Positions 52,010 through 60,793 are shown, counted from the stretch's first letter. The stretch is DNA of 64,000 bases from Pseudomonadota bacterium (GCA_023428245.1 JAEYYX010000101.1:1-64000); one strand, 5' to 3'. Program-made: numbers and translations. The notes: generated from the sequence alone by a model not told the origin.

Positions 52010-52675
52010 ATGGACCCCATGACTCGTCGGATAGCTCCAGCCCCCCTTCGGGTGGTCAAAGGAGAGGGGGAGAAGGCCCTCACCGATGAACAGATCATGG
52101 CCGCCGTCCTCGCCGGGGACGATCGAATCGCCGACCAGCTCTACGGTCGCTTATACGAGACGGTGGATCGGACGCTTTACCGGATCTTCGGCCGACGCGA
52201 ACAAGATCACGAAGATCTGATTCAGAAGTCCTTCGAGCAGATTGTGCTGACGCTCGTGCGGGGGTCCTTCGCGGGGGCGTGCAGCCTGCGTACCTGGGCC
52301 TCATCCGTCACGAGCCGCGTCGCGTTCAATGCGCTCCGCTCGCGCCGCAGAGAACGAAAAGTGTTCGACCTCGCCGCAGTGGGCGATGCTTCCGATGGAG
52401 TGAGTATCACCCCGGGCGCACGCAGCTCCCGAGATCTCGAGGGTCAGGCGCTGGCTCGGGCCGAACTCGAGCAACTCCGAGAAGCCTTACTTCATCTCAA
52501 TCCCGGTCGAGCATCCGCCGTGTTCCTCCACGATGTCCTCGGTCATGAACTCGCTGAGATCGCCGCGATGGAGGGATTGACCCTCGCCGCAGCTCAGTCT
52601 CGCCTCGTGCGCGGACGCAGCGACCTTTACGCGCTCCTCGGACGCAAGTCGCAATCACGCGGGAGGGAGCGATGA
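52010..52675 (+). CDS. ECF-type RNA polymerase sigma factor
   Basis: A 221-residue sigma factor. ATG 52010 (MDPMTRRIAPAPLRVV) is chosen over the long frame from 51845, which overlaps the divergent lipoprotein. Region 2: DRIADQLYGRLYETVDRTLYR and HEDLIQKSFEQIVLTLVRG; the core-binding and -10 helix is FAGACSLRTWASSVTSRVAFNALR. Region 4: LLHLNPGRASAVFLHDVLGHELAEIAAM followed by LAAAQSRLVRGRSDLY (helix-turn-helix). The stop overlaps the FecR gene by 4 bases, so the two form a sigma/anti-sigma-like pair. Confidence 0.88.
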   Translation: MDPMTRRIAPAPLRVVKGEGEKALTDEQIMAAVLAGDDRIADQLYGRLYETVDRTLYRIFGRREQDHEDLIQKSFEQIVLTLVRGSFAGACSLRTWASSVTSRVAFNALRSRRRERKVFDLAAVGDASDGVSITPGARSSRDLEGQALARAELEQLREALLHLNPGRASAVFLHDVLGHELAEIAAMEGLTLAAAQSRLVRGRSDLYALLGRKSQSRGRER

Positions 52676-53751
52676 AGCTTCCGAGACTGAGCATGAGCGC
52701 CGCCGAAGAAGTGCGCTTGCTCGAGAAGCTCCGCGGCTGGGGAACGGCCCCTATCCCGGTTCCGCCGCAGGATGACGCACTCCGCAATAGCTCAATTCTG
52801 ACTCTCAGGACCGCGATCCTCGAAGGACAGAAGCAGCGGCGCGACGCCAGGATTCGACGTCAGTTGGGCCGGGGACTCGCCGGCCTCGCCGGGCTTGCCG
52901 CCATCGTGGCTTTTGCTCTTTGGCTCCCCCCCCCGGGCAACTCCTCGACAAGCGAACTCGCTGCAGTGCCCTCCTCGCCAGCAGCAGCGCCTTCCGTCGC
53001 GGAGGAGCGTCACGCTCAGCTCACCGGCACAGGGACTCTCAAGGGCCCTGGCGGCCGAGCCGAAGCCGTGAAAGAAGGCGTCGCCCTCTACCCCGGCGAA
53101 CGAGTACGCGCCGGAGACGGCGGTGCCCAGGTCCACACCCAGACCACCCGCGTCATCGTCGAACCAAACGCTGTGGTCGCGCTCACCGAGCTCACCCCTC
53201 TTGCTGAGGAATGGACGCTCGATCGCGGTACGGCTCGCTTTTCGGTCGATCCCGAACGCCGGAAGCACGTGACAGTGATCACCGGAGATACCCGTGTGGA
53301 GGTGGTCGGAACCGAATTCGCTGTGGCGACAGAAGGTTCGCCGGAATCCCGGGCCGATGAGCATGCGTCGACGGCTGTTTCGGTTCAGAAGGGCCGGGTG
53401 ACCGTCCGTCACGAAGGCTTGGTCTACGTCCTCGGTCCCGGGGACAGCTGGGAAAGCACTCCCAAGGCTCGACCGCTGCCCTCCACAGCGCCGCGCGAAG
53501 CCTCTCGCACGACGATTCCCCGGGACACCAAGGAGAACAAGTCGAGCAAGACTAACAAGGTACGCTCGGCGGATACCAGCACAACGCTGGCCCTCGAGAA
53601 TCGACTCTTTCACGAGGCGCTCATCCTGCGAAACTCCGGCCACAACGCCGAAGCGTCGCGAGCCTTTGCCGGGTTCATTGCACGTTTCCCTAGCTCGGCC
53701 CTGCGCGCAGACGCGGAGCGAGAGCTGACGCGTCTGCGCCTGAGCCACTGA
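52672..53751 (+). CDS. FecR-domain protein, probable anti-sigma partner
   Basis: A 359-residue single-pass protein. N-terminal cytoplasmic segment of about 65 residues (MSAAEEVRLLEKLRGWG) would bind the sigma factor; TM helix LAGLAGLAAIVAFALWL; the periplasmic FecR domain runs about 115-265 (GPGGRAEAVKEGVALYPGER, VEPNAVVALTEL, RKHVTVITGDTRVEVVGTEF, VSVQKGRVTVRHEG). A Lys/Ser/Thr linker and a C-terminal TPR-like helix pair (ENRLFHEALILRNSGHNAEASRAFAGF) close the protein. Overlaps the sigma gene by 4 bases (ATGA). Confidence 0.85.
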   Translation: MKLPRLSMSAAEEVRLLEKLRGWGTAPIPVPPQDDALRNSSILTLRTAILEGQKQRRDARIRRQLGRGLAGLAGLAAIVAFALWLPPPGNSSTSELAAVPSSPAAAPSVAEERHAQLTGTGTLKGPGGRAEAVKEGVALYPGERVRAGDGGAQVHTQTTRVIVEPNAVVALTELTPLAEEWTLDRGTARFSVDPERRKHVTVITGDTRVEVVGTEFAVATEGSPESRADEHASTAVSVQKGRVTVRHEGLVYVLGPGDSWESTPKARPLPSTAPREASRTTIPRDTKENKSSKTNKVRSADTSTTLALENRLFHEALILRNSGHNAEASRAFAGFIARFPSSALRADAERELTRLRLSH

Positions 53752-53767
53752 GCGAGTCGCCGCCCCT

Positions 53768-54898
53768 TCAGCGGTCGAGCCCGAACCAAGCGCCAACACA
53801 GGCGAGCGCAAACCCAACAGGAGCAACGCCCAACGCCACGACGACGGCGGTGGGTTCGCTCACCGAGAACAAGACCAGGACGAGAGCAATCGCCATTGCC
53901 GTTGACCAGGCTGGCTCGAGGACGCTGCTCGCCCCGCTCGCTCGAGCCACCAAGTAGGCCGACAGAGGAAATGCGGCGAGCATCGCCGAGCCGAGCAGCA
54001 CTACAGGAAGCAACCCCGAATACCCTGAGCCCTCTTCGGCCAGGGTGAAGTCGATGTCGAAGCGGTGCCCGACGTAGACAGCAAAGGCGAGGAGGACAAG
54101 CGTCACTCCCAGCGTCACGAACGCCCCGAAAGCGATCCAGATGAGCTTGAGGGGGCGACGAGCCGGACGAAAGACCTCGCGCAGAGACAGGCCCTCGAGC
54201 TCGAGAAAAGCATTGGCTCGGCTCGACCTCGAACGCTGGCGAAACAGCAGCCAATAGGACACCCAGATCGACAGCGCAGAAGGAGGGATCGCAAGCGCCC
54301 AATAGGCGCCACCTTTCACGAACAGGAAATGGCGCGTGAGTGCGTGAATGACCGCGCAGAGCACCCAAGCCAAACCGAAGTAGCGGTCGCGGCCTCGAAC
54401 CCCAAGCGTGTGACAATAGACAGCTGGCGCCGCCACCTGAAGCGGAAGGCTCAAGAGGAGCCGCAGCTCGAAGGGGGGCGGACCAGGCTCGTCAAAGAAC
54501 GCGAAGCGGAGACACTCGCCTGCGAAGAAACCGAACCCCACGAGCGCACCGAGCAGCGAACCGAAGAGCCCCGAGGTAACGAGACCCGCTCGATATATAG
54601 GCCACACCAAGAGCGCCTTCGCTCCCTCGATCACCGGACCCTGAACGAGGAGCGCAAAGGCGAGGAGCGCTCCGTGTGCCTCGCGGTCGTGCGGATCGAG
54701 GGCCAAGAAGCCGAGCACGCGCCCCTCGAGAACCCCGAGGACAATGGCCATCGCAAGGGACAGAAGGACGAGCGTAAGAGCGCGAGGTCCGGGCACGGCG
54801 GCGCGCGACGCCACGCGCCAGCGAACCCATAGGGCGAGAGCCACACTCGCGACCGCGAGGAGCAGTTCGACCACCGAGTGCGCCCAGACAGAGGTCAT
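53768..54898 (-). CDS. PrsW-like intramembrane protease, variant active site
   Basis: A 376-residue integral membrane protein with about ten helices. PrsW-type sites are visible: VIEGAKALLV (canonical EExxK here with one Glu: ExxK), FGFFAGE (FxxxE) and the His in CAVIHALTRH. A second cluster of helices follows (LIWIAFGAFVTLGVTLVLL, YSGLLPVVLLGSAMLAAF), so the protein is longer than PrsW. The changed first Glu leaves activity unproven; the family cleaves anti-sigma factors, which is of interest because an ECF/FecR pair lies convergently alongside. The ORF end is 17 bases from the FecR stop. Confidence 0.6.
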   Translation of the reverse strand: MTSVWAHSVVELLLAVASVALALWVRWRVASRAAVPGPRALTLVLLSLAMAIVLGVLEGRVLGFLALDPHDREAHGALLAFALLVQGPVIEGAKALLVWPIYRAGLVTSGLFGSLLGALVGFGFFAGECLRFAFFDEPGPPPFELRLLLSLPLQVAAPAVYCHTLGVRGRDRYFGLAWVLCAVIHALTRHFLFVKGGAYWALAIPPSALSIWVSYWLLFRQRSRSSRANAFLELEGLSLREVFRPARRPLKLIWIAFGAFVTLGVTLVLLAFAVYVGHRFDIDFTLAEEGSGYSGLLPVVLLGSAMLAAFPLSAYLVARASGASSVLEPAWSTAMAIALVLVLFSVSEPTAVVVALGVAPVGFALACVGAWFGLDR

Positions 54899-55076
54899 CT
54901 CTCTAGGCGCATCTCAGATACGCCGGAGGAGGGCAAGCGCGAGGCGGTCCCGACGGGCAATTTTTCGAGGGAACATGAGCTACCCGAAATGGTCAGTCGA
55001 CCTTGGGGCCTGTTTCCCTGTTCGGCGCGTCTCAGAGGTCGCTCCCACCCGTCTCACGAAGGATCCTGGGATACCT

Positions 55077-55868
55077 CTAGAAATGGAAACCGACGTTCAG
55101 AAGGGGCGAGAATCCTAAAGCGAGCGCCGAATTCGAGGATGCGTAAGGGCTCGCTGTCCCTGAGGCGAGGTCGGTCGGCTCGAGAGCGCTTCGTGAGAGA
55201 CTCGCAGCGTCGAGGGAGAGTTCGAGTCCGAGAGAAAAAGCGTCACTGAAATAGTAGTCGGCTCCAGCGCTGAGCCGAGAGGCGAACCCTCCCGCAGAGG
55301 TCTGGGCCCCCTCCGCGTCGATCGTCCCGGTTCCTAAGTATCCAAAGCCCGCCCGGGCAAAGGGCTCAAGGCGCCCGATCGGAAAACGAATGCCGAGCTC
55401 TCCGAGCACCGACCAAACCGAAAACGCGTTCAGACTGGCCCCGCGCGCGCGAATTCCCAGGGTAAAGTACAAGAGACGCACACCAACGGCGCCGCCATAG
55501 GTCACACCGACCTCCGACTCAGAGCTGCCCGGGAAAATTGCGCCTCTCGAGAGCGGCGCCAGGTCGAGCGCCAAGACTCCAACGTCGCCCGAGAGCCAGA
55601 GAAACTCGAGGCCACGACCTGAATCCGCCCGATCCGCGTGCTCTAGTTCTCTCTCGATCTTCGAGCTCGACCCTGGATCGTCCAAATCGCCGTCAGGAGC
55701 GACGAGCCCTCCAGCACTCGGCGCTTCGGGGGTCTCCTCTTCCGTCAGCTCATCTTCGTCGCCCAAAGGACGCTCGACCTCGCGCTGTTCCGCCTGCTCA
55801 TAAGTCTCGGCAGCCGCAAGCGGAAAAGCCCAGGCAAGCGTGCTCAATCCGAGCAGGAGTGGCCTCAT
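55077..55868 (-). CDS. Outer-membrane beta-barrel-like protein
   Basis: A 263-residue exported protein. Signal LLLGLSTLAWAFPLAAA, then an acidic region rich in Glu/Asp (RPLGDEDELTEEETPEAPSAG) and then strand-like repeats: GVTYGGAVGVRLLYFTLGIR, FSVWSVLGELGIRFPIG, ARAGFGYLGTGTID, LSAGADYYFSDAFSLGLEL. The C-terminal strand ends LLNVGFHF with the aromatic final residue, typical of barrels recognised by BamA. ATG 55868 fits the signal best (55871 and 55892 alternatives). No specific family recognised. Confidence 0.68.
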   Translation of the reverse strand: MRPLLLGLSTLAWAFPLAAAETYEQAEQREVERPLGDEDELTEEETPEAPSAGGLVAPDGDLDDPGSSSKIERELEHADRADSGRGLEFLWLSGDVGVLALDLAPLSRGAIFPGSSESEVGVTYGGAVGVRLLYFTLGIRARGASLNAFSVWSVLGELGIRFPIGRLEPFARAGFGYLGTGTIDAEGAQTSAGGFASRLSAGADYYFSDAFSLGLELSLDAASLSRSALEPTDLASGTASPYASSNSALALGFSPLLNVGFHF

Positions 55869-55922
55869 CATGGCGACAACGATACACGACAAACTGGGAC
55901 TTTGCAGAGGAGCCGCCCCCGC

Positions 55923-56822
55923 TTACCCGTCCGCTCGAGGCGGTGGAAACGGTCGCGGGATCTCGTAGGCAGAGAGCGTTCGCGGGACGGGGGCGTCCTT
56001 GCGGAGTGTCGCGAGCTGCTTGAAAAGAGCCGCGTCAGCTCTCTTCTCGTTCAATTCTGAAATGAGCTTGTCGGCGCCGCGAACCTTGACCCTGAGGTCT
56101 GAGGCCGAGGTTGGAATGTTCTCGATGTGCTCATAAACAGCAAGCAGCTCGGCGCTGGACTTCTTCCCAAAGCGAGGGATCCCCGGATAGCCGTCCGCTG
56201 TGTCTCCCACGAGGGCGAGGAAGTCGGGGATGCTCTTCGGTTTGACTCCGAACTTCAGGGCCACTCCTTCTTCGTTATATGTGAGGCGGCGCATGCGGTC
56301 CCAGGTGACAATGCGCTCACCGACGACGCACTGAGCCAAATCCTTATCCGGCGAAGCGATCACGATGTCGTCGAAAACGCCAGAGTCGAAGAGAAAGTGC
56401 GCGGCAGAAGCGAGACCATCGTCCGCTTCGAACTCTATCATCGGCAACACCAAGAGCCCGAGTTCAGAGACGGCTTTCTCCGCAACGGGGAACTGGTGGA
56501 GGAGCTCGTCAGGCAGGCCGTCTCCTGTCTTGTATCCCTCGTAGAGGCCATTTCGAAAGGACTCGATCACGGTGTCGAAGGCGACCGCTCCGTGGGTCCA
56601 GGTCGAGTCTTGAAAGAGAGCGCGGAGGCTCCGCACAAGGCCCCGCACCGCGCCCACCTCGCCGCCCGCTTCGTCCGTCGCGCTCGGCGCCCCGAAGTAC
56701 GCCCGGAACAGCTCATAAGTTCCGTCCACAAGGCACGCGCGGGTCCGCTGCCCTCCAGGGGGCGTCACTCCCGAAGAGCTCCCGGGTGACGATTCGGTAA
56801 AGAACTCTCTTTCTTCGGGCAT
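55923..56822 (-). CDS. 5'-3' exonuclease (Pol I N-terminal / flap endonuclease-type)
   Basis: A 299-residue structure-specific nuclease lacking a polymerase part. Metal-site residues: CLVDGTYELFRAYFG, GAVAFDTV (Asp), IEFEADDGLASAAHFLF (Glu/Asp/Asp) and VIASPDKDLAQCV (DxD). The helix-hairpin-helix is FLALVGDTADGYPGIPRFGKKSSAELL. RMRRLTYNEEGVALKFGV is the arch-to-H3TH strand. ATG 56822 is chosen; the upstream frame continues to 56855. It stands apart from polA and may serve RNA primer removal or repair. The overlap with the divergent lipoprotein is small. Confidence 0.9.
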   Translation of the reverse strand: MPEEREFFTESSPGSSSGVTPPGGQRTRACLVDGTYELFRAYFGAPSATDEAGGEVGAVRGLVRSLRALFQDSTWTHGAVAFDTVIESFRNGLYEGYKTGDGLPDELLHQFPVAEKAVSELGLLVLPMIEFEADDGLASAAHFLFDSGVFDDIVIASPDKDLAQCVVGERIVTWDRMRRLTYNEEGVALKFGVKPKSIPDFLALVGDTADGYPGIPRFGKKSSAELLAVYEHIENIPTSASDLRVKVRGADKLISELNEKRADAALFKQLATLRKDAPVPRTLSAYEIPRPFPPPRADG

Positions 56823-56873
56823 GGTCGAGTGCGAGCCTTGCGCTCCTCGGCTCAAGCAGCAAGAGTCCGCCCC

Positions 56874-57011
56874 ATGTTCCGTGCTCGTTCACTGACCCTG
56901 GCGGCGATCACCTGTCTCCTTCTCGCGGCCCTCGGCTGCACCCTGATCACCGAGGTCGACCGCTCGAAGATCTCTCCCGACGGCAGCGCAGGAGCGAAGG
57001 CAGACGAATAG
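56874..57011 (+). CDS. Tiny lipoprotein (45 residues)
   Basis: ATG 56874 begins MFRARSLTLAAITCLLLAALGC, a classical lipoprotein signal with lipobox LGC. The short mature part TLITEVDRSKISPDG and a Ser/Gly/Lys tail follow. The CTLxxEVDRSxI pattern is recalled from the starts of myxobacterial lipoproteins of otherwise unknown function; here only the head exists, so it could be a remnant of a longer gene. Not long enough for domain assignment. Divergent from the exonuclease gene. Confidence 0.55.
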   Translation: MFRARSLTLAAITCLLLAALGCTLITEVDRSKISPDGSAGAKADE

Positions 57012-57117
57012 CAAGAGTGTTCAGCACCTAGGGTCACAGACCCAACGTTCGCCGTGACACAGGCGGGCCTCGCACTCTCCTGGGGAGCCGAGGCCATGGA
57101 GAAGAGACTATTGCGCC

Positions 57118-57636
57118 TCAGGCCCGCGTGCGTCGTGCGCGCGCAGCTGCAGCCACGGCCAGTCCACCGAGCACGAACCAGGCAGCGCCGCCCAAGCTCC
57201 CTGAAGCGGGCTCCGCGACGCTCGCCGCGCCGCAACCATAGTGTACGTCCGGGGCGCAGATATCCCCCGCGCCTTTGACGTTCGGGTCGCGGCCCGCCTT
57301 CAGCTCGTCAAGATCGCTCATGCCGTCCTCGTCCGTGTCGGTGGTGCCGAGGCCAGCGAGACCCGCTTGGACCCACTCAACTTCGCCCTGGCTAGGCAAC
57401 GGTCGATTGGCTGCCGTGATCATTGAACCTGCAAAAGGCTGCTTCGCGGTGAGCGATATCCCCGGGTTCACCGTGTGGCAGAGCAAACAGCTCGGAAGAC
57501 AGGGCATCTCGAGGTTGTCGCGAACGGCCCCGGGAAAAACATCGGAGGCGAGCGCGGAGTTTGAGACGAAGAGCGCGCTCGACGAGAGCGCGAGGGAGCT
57601 CAACAGTTTTGCCAGAGAAGGAAAATGGCGCGGCAT
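57118..57636 (-). CDS. Exported CxxCH protein with calcium loop and MYXO-CTERM-like tail
   Basis: A 172-residue secreted protein. Signal LLSSLALSSSALFVSNSALA; a single haem site CLPSCLLCH shortly after the mature start; a TSP3-like calcium loop (DTDEDGMSDLDELKAGRDPN). The C-terminus has a Gly-Cys-Gly motif, a hydrophobic helix (GGAAWFVLGGLAVAAAA) and a basic RARRTRA end, the MYXO-CTERM sorting pattern. It is 21 bases downstream of the CASCH porin-like gene on the same strand. Electron transfer or haem-linked surface role is inferred; the motif count does not allow more. ATG 57651 is another start. Confidence 0.75.
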   Translation of the reverse strand: MPRHFPSLAKLLSSLALSSSALFVSNSALASDVFPGAVRDNLEMPCLPSCLLCHTVNPGISLTAKQPFAGSMITAANRPLPSQGEVEWVQAGLAGLGTTDTDEDGMSDLDELKAGRDPNVKGAGDICAPDVHYGCGAASVAEPASGSLGGAAWFVLGGLAVAAAARARRTRA

Positions 57637-57657
57637 GGTCGTGTTCGTCACAAGGCG

Positions 57658-58872
57658 TTAGAGGTAGAAGTGGAACTGGCCGAGCAAGGTGAACGGCTCG
57701 TTCTGCCGCGCGATCGCGTCGATCCGGAGCTCGAGCTGTGTATAGAGGAACCAATCGACGCTCGCCCAGAAGCCGAACTTGGGCTGGCCTCTGCCGGGGG
57801 CGCTCACGGGCGTCGGTGACTGGATCGCGAGGCCTTCGTCGAGCATCTCTCCGGTCAACATGAAATGAAGCCCGCCGACCGGCTCATAGTCGATCTGGGT
57901 GAAGCCGACGTAACCGGCGTCCGCCTTCGAACGAAACAGCGCGTCGAACTCGGCCATGACGACAAGCGACTGCACCGGGGCCCAGCGCATCATCATACCG
58001 TGCGCCTGGCGTACGGAGTCGACTTCTCCAGTGATACGATCCTCACCCGCGTAGGTCACCTTGCTGCTGAGGCCGGCGGCTACATTCCCCGCGCCCACAC
58101 CTTCAATGAAGAGCGAGTACCCGCGCTCCCGGTACCTATCCGGACCAAGCTGGAAGTTGCCCGCAATGGCCATCGCTTCCATGCGAATCCGCTCGCCAAC
58201 ATAGGCGACACCCACGCCGTGATGTTGGTCGGAGTCACGATCGGTGCGCGTCGCCTCTCTGACCCACATCGTGTGTTCTGGCATGCGCACGCCGAAAGGC
58301 TGGTTCAAACGGCCGCCTCGGACCCAGACGGAATCGCCCAGCTTCATGCCGAGATAGTGGGTGCGCGAGAGGAGGTTATAGCCGTCCGCGTTGGTCGTCA
58401 CCTGAGCCGGCGCGCCATGCATTGACCCGGGCGTCGAGCGGCCCAGACCGATGGTGCCGCCAATCATGAAGTCGCCTAGGGTGAGCTGACCGCCCAGGTC
58501 GGCGAGCATCACCGGAATGAACTTCACGGGATCGGCCTGGTCCGGGCGCATCACCGTCAGACTTCGGTAGGAACCTGACACGAGAAGATTGTCGGGCGTG
58601 TCCCACAACCCCCACAGCACACCAGTCTTCGGCGTCTCCGGCTCACCTTCCTGCTTCTTGTAGTGCATACGAAGGACGATGTCGGAGGTCGCTCGCCCAT
58701 ACTTCGTAAGCAACTCACCGCCTGAGGGGTCGGCGTGACAGCTCGCGCAGGAGGTATACTCGTGCTTGATCATCCACGCGTAAGCATGCGCCGTGGTGGG
58801 TCGCCCGAAAACGAACGCGAAGGCAAAGACCAAGCTGGCGAGGCGAATCCAGCGCCCAATTCTCTCTTTCAT
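57658..58872 (-). CDS. Exported CASCH protein with a beta-barrel-like body
   Basis: A 404-residue protein with ATG 58872. The signal ends at TTAHA; the mature part begins AYAWMIKHEYTSCASCHADP, a single CxxCH at the N-terminus followed by ELLTKYGRATSD. The rest is aromatic/Gly-rich strand sequence (LLVSGSYRSLTVMRP, GDFMIGGTIGLGRS, RGGRLNQPFGVRMPEH, GVGVAYVGERIRMEAMAIAG) ending FTLLGQFHFYL, which fits an outer-membrane barrel. A cytochrome fused to a porin-like body recalls outer-membrane haem conduits, but only one haem site is present. It forms a pair with the downstream CLLCH gene; the pair is likely co-transcribed. Confidence 0.72.
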   Translation of the reverse strand: MKERIGRWIRLASLVFAFAFVFGRPTTAHAYAWMIKHEYTSCASCHADPSGGELLTKYGRATSDIVLRMHYKKQEGEPETPKTGVLWGLWDTPDNLLVSGSYRSLTVMRPDQADPVKFIPVMLADLGGQLTLGDFMIGGTIGLGRSTPGSMHGAPAQVTTNADGYNLLSRTHYLGMKLGDSVWVRGGRLNQPFGVRMPEHTMWVREATRTDRDSDQHHGVGVAYVGERIRMEAMAIAGNFQLGPDRYRERGYSLFIEGVGAGNVAAGLSSKVTYAGEDRITGEVDSVRQAHGMMMRWAPVQSLVVMAEFDALFRSKADAGYVGFTQIDYEPVGGLHFMLTGEMLDEGLAIQSPTPVSAPGRGQPKFGFWASVDWFLYTQLELRIDAIARQNEPFTLLGQFHFYL

Positions 58873-58956
58873 GAAGCGGGCGTATTGGACCACGGTCGCG
58901 GGCAAAAAGCCAAAGCAACGCACGGGCGGATGTGCACACCGTGCCGATAGAAAATT

Positions 58957-59676
58957 TTACGCGCGCACGAAGCGGACCGCTCGATGAGGAATGTTGCGCA
59001 GGGGCCACACGTACTCGACGGATTGGTCCAGGCGCAGACCTTCGTGAGGGGGAACCTCCTCCCGCGCCAGAAGCAGCCAGACGACCTCGGCAAGCCGGGC
59101 CCCCTCCAAGACCCATTCGGGGGGAGGGAGCGTCGCCCGTGACAAGGCGACGTCATAGGTCTCCTCGAGTGATTCGCTGCGTCCTCGAATGACGCGACAG
59201 CCGGGAAGCTGAAGCCTGCCGAGGACGTGATTGAGAAAGGCGACACGCTTGTCGCGCGGCTCGACGAAGAGGAAGGAGCAGTCAGACATCTCCGAGAGCA
59301 GGATCGCAAAGGGGATCCCCGGGGCGCCACCGCCTGTGCCCACGTCGACGAAACGCGCGCCCGTTCCCGCGGTGAGTTGCTGTCGCTCGGCGTTGGCGAG
59401 CACGATTGCGTCGGCGAAGGAGAGCTCGACGAGCTCGTCCAGAGTGCGAGGCGCGACCAGGTCCACCCTCCTTCCCCACCGGATCACTTCATCCAGATAG
59501 GTCTCGAGGCCCTCCAGGATTGCGGGACTCGGGAGCGGCGCACCGAGCCCTTCAAAGACCCGGACCAAGTGATCGCGAAAGCCCTCGGGCGGGCGGTCAA
59601 ACTCCCGGGAACTGAGCCCAGAGCCTTTCGAATTCTGCCGCTTCGGGCCAGGAGCCAGGGGACTTTTCCGGTGCAT
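58957..59676 (-). CDS. rsmG: 16S rRNA (guanine527-N7)-methyltransferase
   Basis: A 239-residue SAM-dependent rRNA methyltransferase. ATG 59676 is the last plausible start before the fold; the frame continues upstream only as non-protein-like sequence. RsmG features: LDEVIRWGRRVDLVAPRTLDELV, the SAM site FVDVGTGGGAPGIPFAIL, VEPRDKRVAFLNHVLGRL and VALSRATLPPPEWVLEGARL. The usual signature motif (R-GxG-PGxPxAI) is clear. It sits at the start of its own minus unit; no mnmG neighbour is in the window. Confidence 0.9.
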   Translation of the reverse strand: MHRKSPLAPGPKRQNSKGSGLSSREFDRPPEGFRDHLVRVFEGLGAPLPSPAILEGLETYLDEVIRWGRRVDLVAPRTLDELVELSFADAIVLANAERQQLTAGTGARFVDVGTGGGAPGIPFAILLSEMSDCSFLFVEPRDKRVAFLNHVLGRLQLPGCRVIRGRSESLEETYDVALSRATLPPPEWVLEGARLAEVVWLLLAREEVPPHEGLRLDQSVEYVWPLRNIPHRAVRFVRA

Positions 59677-59731
59677 CAGCCCGCGGTAGCTTACTGACTC
59701 TGATGTCTCATTTCGAGCTTCCCTTGCTCTC

Positions 59732-60793
59732 ATGACGCCCATCGACAATAGCGATGCGCTCACCCGGGTCCGCGCTGCGCTGACCCGGGCTCTTCTGCCC
59801 GGCTTCGCCCCCACCGCCGACATCCAACCGATGCCGGGCGGTGCTTCGACGAGGAAGTTCTTCCGCGTCTCATCGCCCGAGGGGGCGCTCGTCGCGATGT
59901 ACGTGCCCGCTCCGAGCCAAGAGATCAATAAGGCTCGCCAGGCGCAGACCACTGCACCCTTCGTCGAGGTCCACGGGCTCCTCGAGGCCGCCAAGGTGCG
60001 CGTGCCGCGCCTGATGGCGCACGATCCCGAGCTGCAGATCTTGCTCGTCGAAGACCTGGGCGATGACACCCTCGCTGAATTCCTCAAGCGCACTCCCGGT
60101 GCGCGCGAAGGGCTCTATCGCTCCGCCGTCCGCGCCTTGGCGGAGACCCAGGACCGTCTCAGCGATCTGCCCGAGACCTCCGTCGTGCGTCGGCGCGCCT
60201 TCGACCAGGAGCTCCTGAGCTGGGAGATGGATCATTTCCTCGAGTACGCTCTGCTCGAGCGCGGGCTCGTCCCGAGTGCCTCCGATGCCACCGTCTTCCA
60301 GCGAGCACGGGATTGGCTCACTTCGCAGATCGCCTCCTGGCCCCGCGTGTTCGTCCACCGCGACTACCAGAGTCGAAACTTGATGGTCGCGGATGCTGGA
60401 AGAGACGAACTCGCCTGGATCGATTTCCAAGACGCGATGCTCGGTCCGAGGGTCTATGACCTTGTGGCCCTGCTCACAGACAGCTACCAGACCTTCGACC
60501 GTTCCTTCATTCTCGAGAGGCTCCGCGACTATGCAGAGGCGAGCGGTCGGCCTGACGATTTCGAGCGCATCAAGCTCGAGTTCGACTTGGTCACGGTGCA
60601 GCGAAAGCTGAAGGATGCGGGACGCTTCGTGTTCTTGAACAAGGTCAACGGCATGCCGCACTTCTTGCCCTACGTGGAGCCGACCATTGATAAGGTCTTC
60701 TCCGCCCTCGAGCGTCTCGCCGACTTCGAGCACCTCAGAGAGCTCCACGAAATGCTCGCCCGCGTGACGGGTCGCTCTCGAGCACCGACCTAA
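59732..60793 (+). CDS. Aminoglycoside-phosphotransferase-fold sugar kinase (AmgK-like)
   Basis: A 353-residue APH/choline-kinase-fold enzyme. N-terminal Gly-rich loop MPGGASTRKFFRVSSPEG, catalytic loop VFVHRDYQSRNLMV and metal DFG-equivalent WIDFQDAMLGP; late helices LVTVQRKLKDAGRFVFLNK and PYVEPTIDKVF resemble the AmgK/N-acetylmuramate-1-kinase group of the cell-wall recycling pathway. The match is by pattern; specificity for MurNAc/GlcNAc is inferred. Divergent from rsmG across about 55 bases. Confidence 0.8.
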   Translation: MTPIDNSDALTRVRAALTRALLPGFAPTADIQPMPGGASTRKFFRVSSPEGALVAMYVPAPSQEINKARQAQTTAPFVEVHGLLEAAKVRVPRLMAHDPELQILLVEDLGDDTLAEFLKRTPGAREGLYRSAVRALAETQDRLSDLPETSVVRRRAFDQELLSWEMDHFLEYALLERGLVPSASDATVFQRARDWLTSQIASWPRVFVHRDYQSRNLMVADAGRDELAWIDFQDAMLGPRVYDLVALLTDSYQTFDRSFILERLRDYAEASGRPDDFERIKLEFDLVTVQRKLKDAGRFVFLNKVNGMPHFLPYVEPTIDKVFSALERLADFEHLRELHEMLARVTGRSRAPT

